In this document: positions 45,134 to 57,595 of the stretch, piece after piece | Numbering within the stretch: the stretch's first letter is position 1 | Layout of the letters: every line of letters begins with the position of its first letter | Assembly (NCBI GenBank): GCA_034509735.1 | Contig: JACGWO010000005.1 | Coordinates: 16,047,264-16,111,263, forward strand | Source of the DNA: Sesamum alatum | Taxonomy: Eukaryota > Streptophyta > Magnoliopsida > Lamiales > Pedaliaceae | Direction: 5' to 3' | DNA length: 64,000 bases | Position numbers and translations under genes: made by a program | Notes under the pieces: generated by a model | Databases searched by the model: none | Told to the model about the DNA's origin: nothing | The model's input: the letters and a program-made list of their open reading frames with translations, nothing else

Positions 45134-45980
45134 GTTAATTTTAACAATGAAAATACCTTGGACTATTGCAAGAAGCTTCTTGCTATTCCTCTTTCAATGG
45201 CCTTTTTCGTGGCAGTGATGACACTCATCATTTGCGGGATTGGCCTTGATTATCTTCTTCCCTTTGCCCTTCCCTCGACCGTCCTTATTGCTTTTCTTCC
45301 TCCCCTTTCCATTCATCCTCCATTTCTTGACCTTTTTGGTCATGGAGGAAGACGTGGATGGGGTTGCTAGCATTACTTGTGTAGGCTTCTTTATAGTAGC
45401 CTCGTATTGCATAAGCATATTGATCAATTCAGGAACAGTCTTCTCAAGACCGTTCATATTGTAATTAACAATAAATTGATCAAAAGACAACGGTAATGAC
45501 TATAAGATCACATCTATGTAAGAGTCATTATTCGTGCCTGCATTCAAAGATTTTAACTTCTCAATGAGAGAAAGCATTCTGACGTCGTGGTCATGAACAG
45601 ACGACCCTCAGTCATCTTTGCCCGATAGAACTCCTGGGATACTGCATATCTTATATGTCGATCTTGTACCACAAACAACTCTTGTAAGCGAACTAAGATC
45701 TCAGATGCATGCTTAAGGTGCTCGGGTTGCTTTGGCAGTTCATTGCACCTAGATGCCAGCATTAGGCAACGGGCTTGAAGGTCATCATCGATCAAACGTT
45801 GGAACGTCACACGTTCTTCGTCAGTCGAATCCTCGGGAAGCTCGGTGGGAGGCGAGATTACAACACATAAGAGCGTTTCTCGGAATCCAAAACAATTTTG
45901 AGATTCCTAAGCTAACCAGCATAGTTGGTTGCAACAAGTTTGTTTGTCTCAAGTATGGTAGCAAGTGGACTTTTAGACAT
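45134..45980 (-). pseudogene. Element G Gag
   Basis: ATG at 45980-45978 opens MSKSPLATILETNKL. A stop replaces the Trp of the NYxxWL motif. Later pieces are LIDDDLQARCLMLAS, RHIRYAVSQEFYRAKMTEG and MSFDQFIVNYNMNGLEK. The zinc knuckle starts CHHCHEKGH and is cut by a TGA in place of TGG before KR. At least three frame changes. Confidence 0.88.
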
Positions 45981-47420
45981 TTCCGATCTAAAAGAAAGAA
46001 AAGAAGAAAAAATGGAGATTTTAGCATCCTTTCAATCAATGTTAATTAAATTTACGATATGATCTTTAATCATAAATTACTCCCACTATTTCCTCAAAAT
46101 TCCATAAACCCCCATATGGATTTTCAGGAAACATTTTTTTCCTGGTGGGCTTGAGGTCCATTGAACGAATTTCGTACCTCTCTGTTACAATTCGCATGAA
46201 AATAATTATATGGGAGGTGACTTTCACCATTTTCATCTTATGAGATCCTCAAGGTATTTTACCTCATTTTTCACATAATCTCAAGGACTCCAAGTGAATT
46301 ATGTTACTCCATGTTAAGCCCAACCCATCGACCTAAAGACCCCCCACTATCGCCCTCCATGACTCGTGAGACAGAGTGATAGTAGGTAATCTACTTGTTC
46401 ATAGTGATAGTACAACTTTTCACTACTTTCAAATCATTCGACGACTCATGAGACAATGAATGGAAAGGCGATAGCATCTCATACTTTGTCACTATGGATG
46501 TAAGGTCTGGATTATCAAATCCAATTTGATTTTATCCATCACGGACTTAATATTTTAACTTGGACATTCCAGGTGACGGTTCCAACCATTTGTTTACGCA
46601 AGACCTCATCACGATGTTTTATTCTTGTTTGCTTGTTTATCATATACAATGTAAAGTGTAGGTATGAAAGTCAAGCAAAGCCATATAAACATATATACAA
46701 GAAATAAAACCTAGCACGCCTTTGTTGGATTATCATGAGCCCGTAGTCATCCCATACATTTATTACACAAAGATATCACATATCATATATGCAAATAATA
46801 TCATGTATATATATTTAGATCCAATGAAACAAAAAAATTGATTTCTTATGTTAAATCACATGGTGTTTTTCATAGAATAAAATTGAATTTAATTCATGGG
46901 CACTTGATTCATAATGTCAAATTAACTTGGACTTTTGATGAAATTGTCCTAATCATATTAGGAGAATATGTCGAATTTTCCTAATCAAAATTAAAGTGAA
47001 AAATTTATTTTCTTTCTCAATTTATATCCACATATAAATTAGGAAAATAATATACATATATATATATATTTATTATTATCTTCAAATAAAAATTGAGTTG
47101 AGAATATACAAAAAATCGCTATTAAATCCGCCCATGTAGCCGGAAGATAAATCCGGCCATGTAGGCGGAAGAATCCGACCATGTATGCGGAAGATAAATC
47201 CGGTCATGTAGGCCGAATAATCCGACCATGTAGGCGAAAGACAAATCCGGCCATGTCGGCGGAAGGTGAAACACAATAGAATCAAATTTCAACAATTGAA
47301 ATATGCCCAGGAATTAAATTCCACACATCAAGAGATTAACACATAAAATTAAATCGTTAAGCAATTTTAATCCGATTAAATCAAATCAAACCAAAATAAA
47401 TTCAATTGACTTGCATGACC
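45981..47420 (-). other. Element G untranslated leader
   Basis: Paired palindromes at 46357-46370 and about 46439-46452 (minus CTCACGAGTCATGG and CTCATGAGTCGTCG), a GGCGTGCTAGG block near 46710-46735, AT-rich sequence, and a minisatellite at 47124-47266. No GC island is visible, unlike the other families. Confidence 0.75.
47124..47266. repeat. Minisatellite in element G leader, ~6 x 24 bp
   Basis: Six degenerate units of 23-25 bp, such as AATCCGGCCATGTAGGCGGA. Units alternate in their tails (AAGATA or AAG). The open frame across it is only a by-product of the period. Confidence 0.88.
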
Positions 47421-47434
47421 GAGCTCTGATACCA
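47421..47434 (-). other. Primer-binding site of element G
   Basis: Minus TGGTATCAGAGCTC, again matching initiator tRNA-Met, one base inside the LTR. Confidence 0.92.
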
Positions 47435-47435
47435 C

Positions 47436-48812
47436 TGTTAGCTTCGTATAAGCCCCGAGACGTTAACGCAGTAAAAATTAAATCTTAATTAGAAAATAAT
47501 ATTATAATTAGCGATCAAATCACCCGTCTCGTTGCTATTACGATGTGGATCTCATGCGTAAAAGGATGTCAATTGAATGGTTAAGAGAAACCAACCTTTC
47601 TTGATCTCCGGTTGATGTTGTTTACTTGAACTTTCTCAAAACGACCTTACCTTAAAAATGGTGGAACGTCAAAACGGAACCTCTTTTAATTGTTGTTCAC
47701 GGTAGGAACACAAGTGTCTTCCCTCCAAAGATTGTCCACACCACCTATGATGGAATCATCCTCAAACCTATGCTAGTAGGTATTGGAGGATTAAGGTAGA
47801 TCAACTATTGATCTATGGAGAAATCAAGGGAATTTTTCTCTTTTGAAGATGAGAAATGAACAAAAGACCAATACTAAAGTGAAAGCTAGACTTTCTAGCT
47901 TTGAAGGAGGGAAAGTCTATGAGCTAGAGAGCAAAAGGAAAGCAAGAGTTTTTGTATCTTTGTATGTTAAAATATAGTATGTAAATCGCTTGGCTTCTAC
48001 CCCTTTTTATAGACATTTCTTTGTACTAGATACAAAGAACGTAGACAAGCCCTTTTGTCTGGCTCTTAGATAACACTAGTCTTCTTCATAGACAAGTTTT
48101 AGCATGACTCATCTTTTCTCCTTTTCCACTTGTCTTCTTTATAGACAAGTTTTAGCATGACTCATCTTTCTTCTTCATCTAAAGATGAAAACAAGTCATG
48201 CCTATGTTCAATGAATCTTGTCTTATAGGCTTGTGGGCTTCGGCTAAGGTCTTGGAAATTATCTTAATTATCAATTGAACAAAGTCCAATTTTAGAAATT
48301 CCCAACTAATTATTTAGCGCATCATATTTAATTGTTTAATTAAATATAAGCCCAAATCAATTAATCTAATTAATTGATTTTTAAGCTCAAATAGATTAAT
48401 CTTAATTAATCTATCACAAGTCTTACTTAATCAAATTAATGCTTGTGAATTTAGACTCCAAATTAAATAACCATATTATTTAATATTCCCATGAAATAAT
48501 TTCATAAATCATGTCAATCAATTAATTTAACTCCTTAAATTAATTAATTTATTCTCCATAATTGATTCTATAATTAAATTCCAATAATTCCACCGTGGAT
48601 TTGTGTGTGACCCTTTAGGTGCACTACTCAGCTAGACTTGGGCTTGTATCACATATACAATTTAATTAGCAACTTACTTGCATTAGATTATAACTTATTG
48701 GAGGGTACCCATCACCATAGGTGGCCATCTAGTAATGGTCCATGGTAATAGAGAATAGGTGAATTATTGCATGAACCTGTGGGCTACGCGTACCATGCAG
48801 ATACCGTCCCTC
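47436..48812 (-). repeat. 5' LTR of element G (LTR4), 5' end cut
   Basis: On minus it ends TACGAAGCTAACA at the primer site. TATA box TATAAAAAGGG on minus at about 48001-48011. The cross-family block is present in diverged form (GGTCCATGG near 48738, TTAGGTGCACTACTCAGCTAGAC near 48620). The start of the LTR is cut by the LTR2 at 48813. It lacks the TTGAC cluster and the terminal hairpin of the other families. Confidence 0.88.
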
Positions 48813-51800
48813 TGTTAGAATAGGTGACCAGAAAGCCAATAGGTTTGGCGATTTATAAACTTATTAGACAACTCGATGTAAATGTAATATTATTATGTGA
48901 TGAATAAAATGAGTGTTCGTCACTTTTTGTGCTTACTTTGTTGCGCTAATTTCACATATGTTAAAACGGTGTTTTACTTATATCGCAACAAAGCCCACAG
49001 ACCACGGTTAACAACTCGTGCAGTTGGGCCACGCATTGAATGGTGGTCATGAAACTAACTGATTTAGAGTGGGGTCTGAAACGTTCCAAGTGGAGGACCT
49101 CGGGACAGGGCATCAAGAGTCCTATTAAGACTTGCATCAAGAGTCGTGTTCATTGGATGATGTTAGAATAGGTGACCATGTAGCCAATCTTGACAAGAAA
49201 ATGTAACCTATGTCTAGACAATTACAGTGTGTTTTGATAAATTTCCAAGTCAAGGAATCTCGAAAATGGGTATCGAGATTCCCTTTGAGACTTGCACTAA
49301 GCATCTGCTGTCGTGTTTCATCGACGGGTGACGAAGGTCGTCTAAGTAGTGTTAGTGGGTTAGCCTGCTAGGAAGCAGCTGACTGAGGTGACTCGCGTGA
49401 ACCGTCTTACGGAGGACCTTGAGTATGGTCAGCAAGGTCTGACGTGTGTTCCCGGTTCCAACGGTACAGGTCAAGTCCTTTGACTTGAGGAACTGCTGAG
49501 TTTACCTGTATGATAGGTTTGTATCTTAGATATGGTGAGAGATTGCCAAGAAGACCTTGAGTAGTCATAAGCCATGTCTAGTGCAGCTCTGGTATACAGA
49601 GTGACAGTAGTTTCCAAGAAAGGATCTGTCTCCTGTCAAAAGGCATTCACAGTTGAGTCTCACGTATGCTCTGTGTCTTGTCCCTAAAATCTGTGGCCAC
49701 AGTAACTGAACAGAAGGGAAGAATTCCCTTGTAGCGTTTAGTAAGGACAGACCGACACTTAGGTCCAAAATGGGTACCTGCATTTTCCGTGCCCTAGAAC
49801 CTAAGTGGTGAGGCCGTAGACAGAAGGACAAGTGTACTGTTAGAACCTAAATGTTCATCCCCGAATATTTCACCTAGTCTCTAGTGCCATGGACCGTTGC
49901 TAGATGGCCACCCATGGTAACGGACGTATTCTAGGAATCCGACCAAGTCTAGCTGAAAGGTGAACCTAAAGAGTCACACACTATCCACACACACATTTAG
50001 TATTTAATTTAGAATTAAATATTGGAGAATAGGAATGATTAAATTTGATTTAATCGGGTCCTTTATTTTCTTGGAGAATTAATTCCTTCTATTTGATAAA
50101 AGGAATTATATTAATAAATTAGATTTATTAAGGGAATTTATTTAATGGGCTTAAAATAAATATTTATATTTATTTGGCCTCTTGGAATATTTAAATAGGT
50201 TTTAAATATTCCATTAAATTAAATCAACGGTTGAGATGGAAAGGAAAGATGGATGGCTAGGATTGATTTGACTTGGTCAAATGCTACTTTGACTAGGACT
50301 TTGACTAGGTCAAAATCCTAGTCAAAATAGAGTTCTTAGAGTTGGAGTTTGAAGAGGATTAAACTCCTCCACTATATAAACCCCTAGCCTCCTACAATTA
50401 GAGGATAATGATTCTTGAAAACACACACACAACACACACTCTCTCCTCTCCTCTCTCGTCCGCCCTCTCTCTTTCTCACCAAGAAAATATTATTTTTCTT
50501 GTTCTTTTGTTCTTGGAACAATTGAACTAAGGAAGATCGATCCCGTTAATTCATAACCCGTGGTTGATCTATCCTTTCCAAAATAATACTTGTTCGTTGC
50601 TAGCCCGACGTGCAAGAATACGTGGGTGGATCGTGTGTCATGATTTGGAGGATCTCAAGAATGAGGTCTTGTTGCAAAACGGGGAACAACACGAGTAGCC
50701 GTTGAAGACGAAAACGACAACAGGTAGGTCTCGTTTTAAGATTTTCGTCCCTCTTTATTTTTCAATCATATGGCCTCCATGATTATTGTATGTTGTTTAT
50801 GTCATGAGATAGACTGAACACCCGGGAATCTCAAGGGCACACCCCTTGAGCGTGTTCTTTAATTTCTATTAAAGCATGTTTTAATTCTGCAATTTTATTT
50901 TATACCGCGCTTCCGCATTCGCCCTATTTTCCCGGGACGATCCATAATCTTTCAGATGAGTGCCGTATTTCATCGGCAACAGGCGTGGGACGCCTACACG
51001 ATCTTGATGGAACCCTTGGAGGCTCGGTCGGTATGATTGGATTTCCCCAGTTTCGATAGTATGGGAGTAGTCCTCAGACTTGAGGGATCATGGCAATCGC
51101 ATGCACAGGACGACTGTATCTTGGATCTGGCGAGAGATGATCGTTCTGTAAGATGATCATTATAAGCCTTGTCCAGTGAAGTCGAAATGTATAGCGAGGA
51201 CGGTGGATTCCAAGAAGAGGATCCATCCCCTATCAGTATGTGACAGAGGTATGTCCTATGCACTCGGAGACACGTTCATGCTGTTTGAAGCTGTGGCCAC
51301 AGTGGTTGGTCGAACAGGGAATGGTTTTCTGTGTCGATACAATGAAGCATACGTAGTCTTGAGTATTAAGCATAGATGCCTAGTCAAGGATGAGAACCGA
51401 CGCCCAATTCCATACCTTAGACTAAGGCTGGGAGACGGTAGATGGAAGGACCGTACCCGTACGGAATCGGCGCTTAAATATTCATGCCAACATTCACCTA
51501 GTCTCTCGTGCCATGGACCGTTGCTAGACGGCCACCCATGGTAACGGGGCCTTGTGGGACTCGGGTCCAAGTCTAGCTGAGGGTGAACCTAAAGGGTCAC
51601 ACACAAATCACCGAGAAGGTTGAGAGATTGACTTGGAGTCAATCTCAAAGGATAAATAAGTAATTGGATTACTTAAGGGATAGACCATTGGATGGATGGG
51701 CCGATATTGTATCGAACCCTCGTTTAATCGGTAAATTGGATTTACCGATAAATTATGGAAATTTGAGATGTTGGATCTTTTAATTGGATTAAAAGATCAA

Positions 51801-52729
51801 CGTGAATAATTTAAGTGGACATTAAATTGGATTTAATTTTGGGTTTGTTGTAATTGGATTACGATAAAACCCGGTCAGTTACATTTTGACCCGAGAGGAG
51901 AAATAATTCCTATTTTGGAATAGGAAGAAGTTGGACTTCTTCCCATAATGAGCATGGCCGAAATGCTCCCTTGTCTCTTTTGGTTAGAAACAAATCAACT
52001 CCAATCAAGCCCTTCCCTTTTGGTATGATTTGATCATACCTTAAAAGTTGGTAGGCTTGATTGAAGAATTAATGGTGATTGATTGGGATGTATCTAGACA
52101 TCCTTGGATGAACCTAGACACATTCCAATAATCACATTAATTATGTATAAATAGGAGTATATACAACACCTTGTGTATTAGAATCATTATTCATCTTTTT
52201 AAAGGAAAAAGAAGACAAAAAATTCATCCCTCTGTCCTCTCTAACTCTCAGCCATTTCTCTCCCTTCCCACTTGTGTTCTTCACTTGATTTTGAATCAAA
52301 AGGAAGAACAAAGTAGGTTTAAGAAAACACTAATTCATAGTGTTTTTCTCTTGAACCGATTCCTTTCTAAACCCTTTTTCCTCTAGCGAAGAAGATATGT
52401 GTTTCTTCCGGTGGTGTGGATCACCTTTGGAGAATCCATACGTATCGATTTCGTGAGCATTCCGGAGAAGGAACAATGCAAGTAGCTGAGCATACGTAAA
52501 ATCATCAAAGGTCACGATTTCATTACGCTTTGATAGTTTTCACTTTTCATCTTTGCCCTATGTGTTATATGTATATTTTTAATATTAACACATCCTACAT
52601 CGAACGCCCGGTTGAGCACACAAGGGTATACCCCTTGGGATACGTTTATTTAAATTTTATTTAAATTTACGCACTTCTACTCTTCCTCGCTTCCGCTCGC
52701 GCTCCGGGGCGGATCCGCTTGTCCTTTCA
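48813..52729 (+). repeat. 5' LTR of element E (LTR2), interrupted
   Basis: LTR2 from TGTTAGAATAGGTGACCAGA to GTCCTTTCA, split at 49160/50955 by a solo LTR1. Relative to other LTR2s, a deletion near 51009 removes the TTGGTCGACTGGGG segment. The terminal hairpin (CAAGGG/CCCTTG, loop TATAC) is near 52620. Confidence 0.92.
49161..50954 (+). mobile_element. Solo LTR1 with 5-bp target duplication GATGA
   Basis: Flanked by GATGA at 49156-49160 and 50955-50959. Only 1794 bp: about 190 bp are missing near 49237, where the LTR jumps from TTTGATAAA to TTTCCAAGTC. Promoter and hairpin are retained. Confidence 0.95.
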
Positions 52730-52731
52730 AG

Positions 52732-52747
52732 TGGTATCAGAGCCCGA
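52732..52747 (+). other. Primer-binding site of element E
   Basis: TGGTATCAGAGCCCGA, two bases after the LTR end, complementary to initiator tRNA-Met. Confidence 0.93.
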
Positions 52748-52779
52748 TTCGATGTAAGGGGCATAGATCTATGTGCTCC

Positions 52780-52912
52780 GCAGGCAGCCGCTGCCGGCCG
52801 AGGCCAGCGAGGCACAGAGCGCGTGTGCGCAGAACGCGCAGGCTTGTTGCCTGCTCGCGCCCGCTGTCCTATGCGCGCGGCTGGCCGACAGGCACAACGG
52901 CTGGGCCGTTTT
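52780..52912 (+). repeat. GC-rich leader island of element E with hairpin
   Basis: A shorter island than in B and C. It ends with AACGGCTGGGCCGTT, a perfect 6-bp stem with a TGG loop. The identical hairpin ends the island of element D (about 28194-28208). Confidence 0.8.
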
Positions 52913-53701
52913 CTGCTGTTTTTTCGACCTTTTTTGGAAAATTTGATTTTCTGTTTTTTCTACATATTATTCTAAAAATGTATCAATTTTGCACATTTGA
53001 TTTTGGAATAATTGGATTATTCCTTAGATCAAATTTTCTTAATTAATTTCGGATTAATACTTGATTGGATGCATTGTTTGTAATGTCTATTAAATTTGAA
53101 ATTTGAATCTTAGCATATTATTTATGTATTTATGTTTTGTGATGTTGGACATAACTTGGATATTTGGAATATCCATGGTCTATGCATGATTATTTGGAAT
53201 AATTATCTTATGTGTGTCGATGGGATCAACATGGGATGAGCACAAAAGCCCTCGACCTTGTGTATGGATGAATGTATGGTTATTTACATTTTTGTTGGGT
53301 GGGGCCTGCGTGCATCTTGTTTTGGGACTATCATCTCTCGTATTTCAGCCTCATGATATTAAGGCTTGTTATTATTTTCCAATGTATTACTTTCATTTGT
53401 AATGAGAGTAGATAGGATTAGTGAGGTTTTTATCTTCACAAGCTTATGGAGTCGGAGACCCAAGGCGAAGCATCAAGGTGTGAAACAAGAGCATTACAAG
53501 GCCCATTGGAATGACAATGGGTGTATCACTTTGTAACAATTTAGGACCACCCTAGACAGACCATAGACTTACTGCGGGCTTAGTGGGTCGCATAGGTTAG
53601 TCTTGTGATCATCCGAACAGGGGTATGCTAGGTTTTCTGCATGCAGCGTATTTATTTATTGCTTTAAATATTGGATATTTATGCATGTCAAAACACCATA
53701 A

Positions 53702-55680
53702 TGTTATAATAGGTGACCATGTAAGCCAATTTGGGCAGGAATATGTAACCTATGTCTAGACAATTTCAGGTGTTTGATAAAACATTTATGAATAAAGAAG
53801 TGAAAATTCATATGGCAATACTTTGTTTACGTTCACTTATATCTGCTTTTACATATCTATACACTACACAAACAAAGCCCACGGACTGAGAATCAATTTC
53901 GGGGACTGGGACTACGCTTGGAGGTAGGTCCATGAAATCAATCTTACCGAATCAGTCCAGAAATCTCCAAGTCAAGGAATCCCGAAAATGGGTACCGGGA
54001 TTCCCTTTGAGACCTGCACTAAGCATCTGCTGTCGTATTTCATCGACGGGTGACGAAGGTCGGCTAAGCAGTATTAGTGGGTCAGCATGCTAGGAAGCAG
54101 CTGACTGAGGTGACTCGCGGGAACCGTCTTACGGACGACCTTGAGTATGGTCTGAAAGGTATGACGTATCCCCGATTCCAACGGTACAGGTCAAGTCCTT
54201 TGACTTGAGGAACTGCTGAGTTTACCTGTGCATCAGGTCTGTATCTTAGATATGGTGAGAGATTACCAAAATACTCGTGAGTAGTCATAAGCCATGTCTA
54301 TTGCAGCTCGGGTGTACAGAGTGACAGTAGTTTCCAAGAAAGGATCTGTCTCCGGTCAAAAGGTATTGACAGTTGAGTCTCATGTATGCTCTGTGTCTTG
54401 TCCCTAAAATCTGTGGCCACAGTAACTGAATAGAAGGGAAGGTTTCCCTTGCGGCGTTTAGTAAGGAACAGACCGACACTTAGGTCCAAAATGGATACCT
54501 GCATTTTCCGTGGCCTAGACTCTAAGTGATGAGACCGAAGATAGAAGGACAAGTGTACTGTTAGGACCTAAATGTTCATCCCCAATTATTTCATCTAGTC
54601 TCTAGTGCCATGGACCGTTGCTAGATGGCCACCCATGGTAACGGGCAGATTCTAGGAATCCGACCAAGTGTAGCTGAAAGGTGAACCTAAAGAGTCACAC
54701 ACTATCCACACACACTTAAGTATTTAATTTGGAATTAAATATTGGAGTAAAGGAATGATTAAATTAGATTTAATCGGGTCCTATATTTTCTTGAAGAAAT
54801 TAATTCCTTCTATTTGATAAAGGGAATTAAATTAATAAATTGGATTTATTAAAGGAATTGATTTAATGGGCCTAGAATAAATATTAATATTTATTTATTA
54901 TATTTATTTGGCCTTTTGGAATATTTAATGGAATTTAAATATTCCATTAAATTAAAATCAACGGTTGAGATGGAAGACTAGGATTGGTTTGACTAGGTCA
55001 AACACTGGTTTGACTAAGACTTTGACTATGTCAAAATCCTAGTCAAATTAGAGTTCTTAGAGTTGGAGTTTAAAGAGAATTAAACTCCTCCTCTATATAA
55101 ACCTCTAGCCTCCAACAATTGAAGGATGATGAAATTCCAACACACACACACAACACACAATTTTCGGCCCTCTGTCCTATCTCTCTCGTCCGCCCTCTCT
55201 CCCCACTCTCTCCAAGATATTATTTTCTAGTTCTCTTGTTGGAACATTAGAACTTAGATTAATCAATACCGTTAATTGATAACGTGTCATTGATTCATCC
55301 ACTCCAAAATATACACTTGTTCGTTGCTAGCACGACGTACAAGATATGTGGGTGGATCGTGTGTCACGATTTGGAGGGTCTCAAAGAACGAGATCTCGGT
55401 GCAAAACGGGGAACAACGCGTGTAGCCGTTGAACACGAAAACGACAACGGGTAGGTCTCGTTTAATGTTTTCGTCCTCTTTAATTCTCTACCCTATGGCC
55501 TCCATGATCTTTTATATGTTCTTTAATCATGAGATACACCGAATACCTGGGAGTCTCGAGGGTACACCCCTTGAGCGTGTTCTTTTAATTCATTAAAGCA
55601 TGCTTTAATTTTTTGTATTTTATTTTACATCGCGCTTCCGCATTCGGGCAATTTCCCGGGACGATCCACGATTTCTTTCA
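53702..55680 (+). repeat. LTR1 within element E leader
   Basis: 1979 bp, TGTTATAATAGG...TTTCA. Left flank CATAA and right flank TGGAC do not match, and leader sequence present in element D between these points is missing here. Either a deletion followed insertion, or recombination between two elements produced it. Confidence 0.92.
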
Positions 55681-56254
55681 TGGACCAGATTAAATATTAG
55701 GCCCAAAACGGAGTTGGATCAAAATGATATTTGATCTGTCCGAGCCTTCCATCCACAGCAATGTGGTGAGGAAGCTACCACTACCCAAGTGTGGTCTCAC
55801 GAGTCGTCGCACATTTGGACTAGGGAAAGCTGCACCATTGTTGTGAAGAAAGAGACTGCACTCACTGTTTCCCTGTCTCACAGTCATGGGGGGCGGCAGT
55901 TTGAGGCATGATTTGGTTGATGGGTCGGGCCCAACACTGAGTAACATGGTTCGCTTGGAGTACTCAGAACCATGCGAATAGGTGAGGCAAAACATCTTCG
56001 AAATCTCAGGGGATGAGAATGATATTGGATATCTCCCATGAGGTTTTCTTCATGTGAATCGTAAAAGCGGGGCATGGAGATTATGCTTGTGGATCCCAAG
56101 ACCACTAGAAAATGGTTTCCCAAAACTCCGCTTGAGAGTGGTGGACTTTCATATAAATAGTGGGAGGGTTAAAGACTAAAAGACCAAGTGTTCAACTTGA
56201 ACAATAATATTACCATCATCGGAACTAAAAGACCAAGTGTTCATTAATGTAGAT

Positions 56255-57595
56255 ATGTCTAAGAATCCATTAACCATGGTACTTGAGACTAATAAATTCA
56301 ACGGAACGAACTACTCGGACTGGCTGAGAAACTTGAGGATTGTCCTTGGTTTCGAGAACCAAGGCAACGTCTTGGACGACCCGCCGCCGAGCGACTTACC
56401 GGAGGGATCTACGCCAGAAAAAACGTTTGACGTTCGAGAAATGGCATGAGGACAACCGAAAAGTACGCAGTATCATACTGGCTTCGATGTCTAACGACAT
56501 CCAGAAGCAGTATGAGAGGCTAGACAACGTCTCCACCATAATGCTCCACATAAAACGAGGTTTATTGCGGTTCCGGATAGGCGTATTAGATATACCGCCA
56601 CAAAAGCATTCTTTGGCACCAAACTTGCTGAAGGATCATCTGTACAAAGTCGTGGGGTTAAGATGCTCTCCCTAGTGGAGAAACTCGAGGACGTTAAAGC
56701 TGGACTTAACAATGACAAGTACATTGACATGATCCTCCAGTCGCTTCCTCCGTCCTATGACCTGTTTGTTGTAAACTACAACATGAACGGACTTGAGAAG
56801 TCTATTCATGAGTTGATCAACATGCTGGTTCAATATGAGACAACGACCCACAAGTCGGCGCTGGCGGTATTGATAGGAGAGGCTTCGACCTCCAAAGAGA
56901 ATAGCAAGAGGGCCGGACGCTGGAAGAGGAAGAAGGGAAAAGGGAAGACGGTTGCGGCCCTTGCTCGCGCTCCAGGCGCCCCTGTTGCTCCGGTGGGACC
57001 GAGCAAAGGGAAAGGGAAGGCCCGTGGTTCTCAGCGGTCCAAGGCAAATGATGTCTGCATGCATTACCAAGGAAAGGGGCACTGGAAGAGGGAGTGCCCA
57101 CAACTCCTCTCCAACCCAGGTATGTTTGTGGTTGATGTAAACATGATAACTAATTCTGCTTCATGGGTATTGGATACCGGGTGTGGTGCTCACATCTGCA
57201 ATGATTTGCAGGCACTGCAAAGAAGCAGAAGACTAACCAAGGATGAGATGATCCTGAGGCTAGACGATGCCAAGGCCGTTGCTGTGGAAGCCGTAGGATC
57301 AATGAAGTTAGCCATTAGTAGTCATGTTATGATTGTACTGAATGACTGTTTCTATGTACCTAGCATGATTAAAAATATTATTTCTATCGCGGTCCTTGAT
57401 AAGGAGGGATTTTTATTTACCATAAATAAAAACGACCTTTTTATTATTAAAGATGGTATTTCTCATCTGCTTGGTACATTGGTAAACGGTCTGTACATAC
57501 TTCAACAGTCTAATTGGATTATGACTGCTGAATACAAACGAAAATGGGATGATCATGATGACGCACAGATATGGCATGCGAATGTTAGGTCATAA
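56255..57595 (+). pseudogene. Element E Gag, protease and pre-integrase
   Basis: ATG opens MSKNPLTMVLETNKFNGTNY. The frame shifts near 56420, then TFEKWHEDNRKVRSIILASM, and shifts again near 56555. From about 56663 it is open to 57595 through MLSLVEKLEDVKAGL, a basic linker, the knuckle, the protease WVLDTGCGAH and the pre-integrase YILQQSNWIM. The zinc knuckle reads CMHYQGKGHWKREC: the second Cys ligand is Tyr, so zinc binding should be impaired. The frame ends after IWHANVRS at another indel. Confidence 0.92.

Larger units (their letters stand above)
44136..48812 (-). mobile_element. Element G, divergent Copia element, 3'-truncated
   Basis: On minus: LTR4 (48812-47436), primer site, a 1.4-kb leader, then gag, protease and half of integrase up to 44136, where LTR2 cuts it. 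Its proteins differ from the other families more than those differ from one another, but the leader still has the paired palindromes and the GGCGTGCTAGG block. Confidence 0.9.
52748..56254 (+). other. Element E leader, interrupted by an LTR1
   Basis: 52748-53701: GC island (about 52780-52890), hairpin AACGGC/GCCGTT at its end, the conserved block (53225-53440) and the ACTGCGGGCTTAGT stem near 53572. 55681-56254: paired palindromes at 55796-55809 and about 55877-55889 and other leader blocks up to gag. A 20-bp direct repeat (ACTAAAAGACCAAGTGTTCA) occurs at 56175-56194 and 56224-56243. No gene seen. Confidence 0.78.

Noticed and set aside
47124..47266. Possible CRISPR-like array
   Set aside because: Units are contiguous, without unique spacers, in a plant retrotransposon leader. 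It is a minisatellite.
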